A stretch of 24,972 bases of DNA. Source: Ichthyophonus hoferi (Eukaryota > Opisthokonta > Ichthyosporea > Ichthyophonida > Ichthyophonidae). Location: positions 345,183-370,154 of the forward strand of contig NAOQ01000001.1 in the NCBI GenBank assembly GCA_002751075.1. The letters run 5' to 3'. A model generated the notes under the pieces. That model was not told where the DNA came from. It worked only from the letters and a program-made list of their open reading frames with translations, and ran no database searches. The position numbers and the translations under genes are program-made. Positions 19,353-24,972 of the stretch are shown here, piece after piece (position 1 is the first letter of the stretch; the number at the start of each line of letters is the position of its first letter).

Positions 19353-20298
19353 ATACTTAATACATTTCTTCTTCTATCTGCCTTTAATAACATTTTCTTG
19401 GTTGACAGACCCCATATCTTCCATCACCTAATAACTATTACCTATACTATACATCATTATTTTCCGTTTGTCTCTGCTTACAAGGACAATTGTGGAGGCG
19501 TGGAGGGCTATAAATTTAATAGTTCAACATGGTTATATATAATGTATTACTTTGTTAATTATCTCCTAGTTGGCAAGAGAGGGGTGATCTATCTCCTAGA
19601 CATGCTAGATGTTTTAGTGTTAGAGCACTTGATCCTCTCGCCCTCCCATAAACTTTACTAGAGAAGTGCAAATTTTATCTGAAAGGTAGCTGCACGATGG
19701 AGAACCAACCAATGTCACTGTCTCTTCAGACAATCAAGGGGTGAGAAGTCAGTGGGCATATACAGCCATCCATGCATTATAATATAGGGGTACGCAACAC
19801 ATTTTTCAGATAATAAAGATAAAAGCAAATATATTATTATTTTATAAAATGAAAGTAATGCTCTATGGATTAACTGATTTTAAAACCCAATTGCTCGGAT
19901 GATATATCCTGATAAGTTCCCTACCAATAGAGGTATCTAGATAACTAACCTACACCATAGTTTACCTCCAAGCCTCGATGTGAGTGAACATTCAGATTAT
20001 AATGGATGACAAGGCCTGTAACTGCTGTTTACCTTGACTACCTAGGGCAACCTGCGTTCTAAAATATTCACAACTGCAAATGATAAAAGCAGAGTATTTC
20101 CTTTCTAAAATCATTGGCATTTTTTCAGCTTTTCTAGAAAAAAATAAATGAGCATTAACAGGTTTCATTTTTAAACATTCACACAATAGGTCCTAGTACA
20201 ATGGTTTAATGAAAACACCAAATCTAAGGCTTCTAGACAACTAAACATCACCTCAAATTTAGAGCATATTTGATATACTATGTAATTAACATATTTAT
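19353..20298. other. Intergenic region downstream of the cyclophilin gene
   Basis: No gene is seen. Open stretches on both strands (19398-19661 and 19992-20186) lack protein-like composition and match nothing I know. The part nearest 20298 receives the 3' end of the minus-strand cyclophilin transcript. Confidence 0.5.
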
Positions 20299-20299
20299 T
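20294..20299 (-). promoter_or_regulatory. Poly(A) signal overlapping the cyclophilin stop codon
   Basis: On the minus strand the stop reads TAAATAAA, so AATAAA shares a base with the TAA at 20299-20301. I saw no second signal close downstream. If used, the 3' UTR would be only about 10-30 bases. Confidence 0.4.
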
Positions 20300-21528
20300 T
20301 ACAATTGACCACAATCGGCGACCAAGACCTTCTGAGAAGTCTGGCCGGACTGAGAGCCGTAAGACTCAATCTTCTTGACAACATCGAGACCCTCGATAAC
20401 CTTGCCAAAGACGACGTGCTTGCCGTCTAACCAAGAAGTCTTAGCGGTGCAGATGAAGAACTGAGAACCGTTGGTGTTGGGGCCAGCGTTGGCCATGGAC
20501 AAGATACCGGGACCAGTGTGCTTAAGGATGAAGTTCTCATCCTGGAACTTGTTACCGTAGATGGACTTTCCACCAGTGCCGTTGTGGTTGGTGAAGTCAC
20601 CACCCTGGCACATGAAGTTGGGGATAACGCTGCATTGTTGAAATGGGTAAGCCTACCAACTATTATTGGAGCAAATAGGAAAGGAATAAACCCTTAAAAA
20701 TACCTTTTAACAAAGTGCATGACTAACCAACTATAACCAAATACCAAAAAACCAATAAAAAAAATCGAAAAAATTCTCTATTAAAAAAGGATACAGAAAC
20801 TGACAGTTGAATACAAAAAATGAATAATATATGTATAAGATGCAAAGATACAAAAAGGTCTGGGAAATAGGGAAAGAGTGAAATAGAAAGGGCCAAAAGT
20901 AAAAGAAAAAAATAAAAACGAACGCAAACAGTAAGTCACTGTTATACTGAACAATAAACAGCATGACAGCCATACGCAGGTACTAGTAAGGTGAAAAGTG
21001 CAATTATGTAATAAGTGAGCCTTGCTCCACCAAAAAAGAGAAAAAAAAGAAGAAAAAAAAGTTAATATCTTAACAGCATAAAAAATAAAGACAAAGTCTG
21101 TAAATAAGGCAAAACAAACATACCGGTGGAAGCTAGAGTTTTTGAAACCGAAACCGTTCTCACCAGTGCACAGAGCACGGAAGTTCTCGGCAGTCTTGGG
21201 AACGACAGCAGCGTTCAACTGTGAAAGGTAAGACAAAACCAGTCAGAATCCAACTACATTAACAAGACTGGCTACTTATGTTAAGAATGCTTTTAAAAAT
21301 ATGTTCAGCCAAGAAACAGAGGCTGTAATCCTAAAGGCTTATAGCTCAGCGACTATCATATTTTCGAATGCAGCTATTGTTAGCAACTCACAGGAAAACA
21401 TTGCAATACAATTATGTCCATAAACAAACCGACAACACCGATAGAAAAGGAGTTCTAACCTCCATGACAATGCGGCCGACGGGGGCACCGCCAACGGTCA
21501 TATCGAAAAAAACTTTAGGGTCAGACAT
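20299..21528 (-). CDS. PPIA: Cyclophilin A-type peptidyl-prolyl cis-trans isomerase
   Basis: Three coding exons on the minus strand, 21528-21460, 21218-21124 and 20629-20299, join to 164 residues, against 165 for human CypA. Introns are phase 0 (donor GTTAGA, acceptor TTTCACAG) and phase 2 (donor GTATGT, acceptor AACAATGCAG), splitting the Arg55 codon. Numbering matches human: R55, F60, Q63, F113, W121 and H126 of the active site are all present, in [21 protein letters not shown] and WLDGKH. There is no signal peptide or extra domain, so it is cytosolic. It catalyses prolyl isomerisation during protein folding and should bind cyclosporin A (W121). The exons are GC-rich at third positions, unlike the two other genes, as expected for a highly expressed housekeeping gene. 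Two ATGs lie side by side (21529-21531 and 21526-21528); the second gives the usual MSDPKVFFD start. Confidence 0.96.
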
Positions 21529-24500
21529 CATCAATTTCAGAGTTCGAGACTGAAAGTTGTTTACGACATGTGTCAGCTTTTGTATTTGGTAATGAGTCGG
21601 GAAACTTATCAAAACCGAGTCGCCTGCACATTTTTTAATATTTACGTGACATTTTGCTGTTAGCAATTAGCTAATTATGTTTATTCGTTAATAAAATTTG
21701 TAAACGTAATATATGCAAGATCCTATTTGTAGAAACACTTTAAATTTTAAAGATTGTACAGGCTGACAATAGACATTTTTTTTCTAAACATCCATTGGTT
21801 GCTTGAGTATTGTCATTAGTTCTAATTATCTATTAATACAGACTCTTTTGATTTATGTAAAGGCTATATTTGTTTTTATAAATAATAATATATATATATA
21901 TTATTATTTTTTATAAAATAATCTTCTTATAAACATCATCCTATGTTTTCCAAGTAACTCCACAATAATCCTCACCCGTACATTATGAATATTGGATAAA
22001 TGTCACATTAAGGTATGCACAGGTTTGATGTATCTAAATTTGGTTAAATTCTTTAAAGCTATTCCTAGGTTCAAATTGTTACCAAATTTTATTCGATTCA
22101 AAGGAGAATTGCATATTATAACACACATTTATAGGTAATAATAATTGAATATTTTCAAAAATTAAAATTAAAATTAACAAATTTTAAAAGTACATTTTGC
22201 TAAATAAATTCCTTTTATGGTTACAATACTAAAATTCCTAATTGAAATTTGAAGTGATTTTTTGAAAGTTGGAGGGGGTCTGGATGTTAATTTTCCATTT
22301 ATCATAATACTATAGCTACTACCAATGCATTGTATATACCTTTCAAATCCTTTACAATCAATACCCGGGATAAAAACATACACGTACGGCTAAAATACAC
22401 GGCCAAACTAACTTGAAATTTTTGGTACGTTAAATTGTTTTTTTTTATATAATAAATAACGTATTTTAAGTGGAAAAATATTAGCAGCTAATTTTAACAT
22501 TATAACCTTATATCGAATCAATGTTGTTATAAGATAATCCGGACAATTTGAAATATCCGAATCGGACCTTGCTTAACTTTTACGCACATAAACCCCTGCA
22601 CTTAATTTTCACTGGTGTGTTGATTAAATGATTTTCTTCAAAGGAATCCCTAATAATTTTCAGGAAATATTTTGATCAAAAATGTTATTCCTACATAATC
22701 GCAAGGTTGATTATCCCAGATTTTATTTCATTACTTGACGACTTTACCTACACTATTTGTTTCTGATATATAAATATGCAGAATCCCGATTAATTTTCAA
22801 GAAAGATTGAGATGGGGGTCGTCTGAAGAGTAGTATATCATACTTTTTTTGGGATTTTTCGAAATAACCCCGGATAAAGAAGATAAAGAACTGTTGACAG
22901 ATATTTTTCGGAGTTAGTGCAAGAAGTTTATGTGTACCTTAGGGATATTAATATACATAGAGAGTTTGTGGCTTTTAAAAAATATTAAATTAGCAAACCT
23001 CAACCTTGTATTTTAAAAAACTGCATCACGATATTCTATCATCTTTCGCCACGCCATATATTAACAGATATCAGATGATAAGGACATTCCGGATTGTTCA
23101 TGTTCATCGTCTTAAGAATTTTGTTGAAAACATCCAATCACATTGTATTAAACAGTTAGATATATGGTTTCAGCTGTAGGGGCGAGTCAAAGTTGTTTTC
23201 CCCATTTGTTTGAAGTTTTGTGGCAGATTTTCTTCATTAGTTATTTTATTTTATACGGGTAACCAATTGGAATGGTTGTAGCTATTTCAATCTTCATTAC
23301 TGTTTTAATAAAATTCAGCAAATAAACAATAATGAGGTCTTTTCCCTGTGCTAATTCATGTTGATAGCGAACGTATTTTGTCCGCAGAAATTAAAGTGAA
23401 ACTTTAAAAAGCACCGGGTACAAATATTTTGTAATGTACTTTAGCTTGCAACTGAATACTAGGCATTTTAAATAGTCATTCATTATTGCCAAGTATGTAT
23501 TTCGCCCTATTTTGTCAAAATTCTTGAGTCAGTGTAGTGTAGAAACAAGGTTAATTTGAGTCAAACTTCAATCTGCTTCAGGAGCTACTCATGTACTAAA
23601 TAGTAGCCTTAATTCTTTGATTACATATTTTGAGTTCAGATAACACATTGCTTAGGCATCTTGCTTAAGACAAGTCCCGCAAACTTGTTTAAAAATAAAA
23701 GTATATCTTAGCATACTTTGTACGCCGTGTATGCAACTAGATATGATAAAATATTCTTTAATTCGGTATTCTCCTCTTCTAAACAAATATAGGTCACAGG
23801 AACGCTCGTGTCTCTACTTATTATTCCCAGTAATTTATTATTTGTTAAACAATACCATAATAGATAGATATATACTTCCTTTATACAACACTCAATTGGT
23901 AACCCCAAAGCCTGTGGAAAAGTCACTAGAACTACCACAGATTGCTATAACTTGCAATGCATTCATTGTGAACAAGCACATCATACATTAGGTCAAATTT
24001 GAGAGAAAATAACTTAGTTATGCAATATTATAGCATTAGCTTAGTAATACGTGATGAATGCTTCTTTCTTTACATTTCAATCTGTATATTATTTTATTTT
24101 ATGTTTTTAATAAAGTTGGATTTATAAACCAGAGATTAGTATTCAATATGCTAGAGCAGTGCAGGAGTCATATTCCTATTTGTCTATAGTAAAATTACAA
24201 AATAGATAATGTGTCTATAACGATTGGAATGCTTTTCTACAAAAACAACGAATTCATATAGTAGAATTCACAGCAATAAGCAATATACGATAATAGCAAG
24301 TATCTATCATTACAAATAATAGTTCAGTCGATGTCTCACTAACAATTCAACCAATTCAATCACAAATTACATATGTGAATTCATTTTCAATTGATGGTAG
24401 TTGAAATGGCACTTCTAAAAAAACCAAATCAATAGTTACAATGAGTATCTACAGATTATTTCTACTCAAATGAAGATGGAATGTGTTCTAAAAATCTTTA

Positions 24501-24947
24501 TGCTATTCATGTGTAGACTTTATTCTGGCTAGTTATCATACAATTTAGTTTTGTAATTTACAAATGAAGCTGCCACTACAAAGCCTTTTAGTCCCACTAT
24601 ACGCCAGAAAATTTTACTATTTAATACGAATATCATGGGAACACATATCATCCAGATTTTTTACATTGATGAAAATTATTTAAAGCTTGCCCATCTTTAT
24701 GAAAACCATGATTAAATTTTGAGTTAGTATCCAAGTTCAGGTTTAAATTCCAAAAAACAAAAAATAAGAATTGGTACCACCAACTCTTTAGAGCCAATAT
24801 CACTGGACTGTTCTTCAAAAGAATTGAAATCTTAGACGAAGATTTATTAAAACAATAGCACAGCAATCATTGGTTACCTGTACATTCATTAATTCATTCT
24901 CTCCAAATAACAAATTAAAATGACATTAAAGTACACAAAAGAAGACA
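21529..24947. other. Intergenic region upstream of the cyclophilin gene
   Basis: About 3.4 kb of AT-rich DNA without a recognisable gene. A perfect 28-bp AT palindrome (21881-21908, AATAATAATATATATA and its complement) and several A/T runs are visible. Short open stretches (22174-22383, 23708-23991, 24648-24866) overlap on both strands or lack protein-like content. The cyclophilin promoter should lie just above 21531 on the minus strand; I could not assign its motifs. Confidence 0.5.
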
Positions 24948-24972
24948 CTCCCCCGCCTGGGGTCGAACCAGG
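24948..24972 (-). tRNA. 3' end of a tRNA gene, cut by the window edge
   Basis: On the minus strand the window edge reads CCTGGTTCGACCCCAGG, a perfect T arm with a 5-bp stem and TTCGACC loop (B box). The 3' acceptor strand CGGGGGA and discriminator G follow. A TTTT Pol III terminator lies about 8 bases beyond (24937-24940). The acceptor predicts a 5' end TCCCCCG. A G discriminator would fit tRNA-Asp or Ser, but the anticodon is outside the window, so the isotype is unknown. Confidence 0.85.

Noticed and set aside
20731-21236. Phe-rich minus-strand frame continuing from cyclophilin exon 2
   Set aside because: It is read-through into cyclophilin intron 2, which has clear GTATGT and CAG borders and whose removal restores the conserved HRVIPNF junction.
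21881-21908. 28-bp AT palindrome
   Set aside because: It is composed of AAT and AT microsatellite units and is expected by chance slippage in AT-rich spacer.
1-24972. CRISPR arrays, bacterial operons or phage genes
   Set aside because: No regularly spaced repeats; spliced genes, poly(A) signals and a Pol III tRNA terminator show nuclear eukaryotic DNA.

Overview
This is AT-rich nuclear DNA from a eukaryote. It holds three spliced protein-coding genes, a partial tRNA gene, a 5S rRNA-like copy inside an intron, and the remains of a Ty1/copia retroelement folded into a large palindrome. Introns are GT-AG with mostly GTATGT or GTAAGC-type donors and run about 170-675 bp. Long AT-rich spacers, a cyclophilin with three coding exons and a ligase module otherwise known to me from animals suggest a unicellular relative of animals, possibly an ichthyosporean of the Sphaeroforma kind. 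That assignment is inference.

Layout: 1-2684 is intergenic. 2685-4460 (+) is a three-exon C2H2 zinc-finger gene with an N-terminal beta-grasp-like domain. 4461-7852 is intergenic, with several small inverted and direct repeats and a striking hairpin of about 170 bp (6995-7165). 7853-13976 (+) is a six-exon gene for a protein of about 1013 residues, made of a disordered N-terminus, a possible ubiquitin-binding helix, a long repetitive charged coiled coil, a RING-H2 finger and a C-terminal tandem-cysteine domain. The last two match the RING-Cys-relay (RCR) E3 ligase module of animal MYCBP2/Highwire/RPM-1. The gene contains an N-gap (11228-11510) flanked by an identical 122-bp sequence, probably a missed contig overlap. 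13977-15789 is intergenic.

15790-19352 is a fossil region: a 5'-truncated copia pol remnant runs into an LTR, the LTR and its downstream sequence occur again in inverted orientation, and an 826-bp insert with 10-bp terminal inverted repeats sits in one arm. 20299-21528 (-) is a complete cyclophilin A-type peptidyl-prolyl isomerase in three coding exons. 21529-24947 shows no gene. The window ends inside a tRNA gene on the minus strand.

The main discovery is the RCR ligase. The RING and tandem-cysteine catalytic unit, which in animals ends a giant protein of more than 4,600 residues, here ends a protein of about 1,000 residues carried on a coiled coil. Both relay cysteines are present, but two residues around the esterification site differ from human. 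The zinc-finger, ligase and cyclophilin genes show no obvious shared pathway; their adjacency looks incidental.
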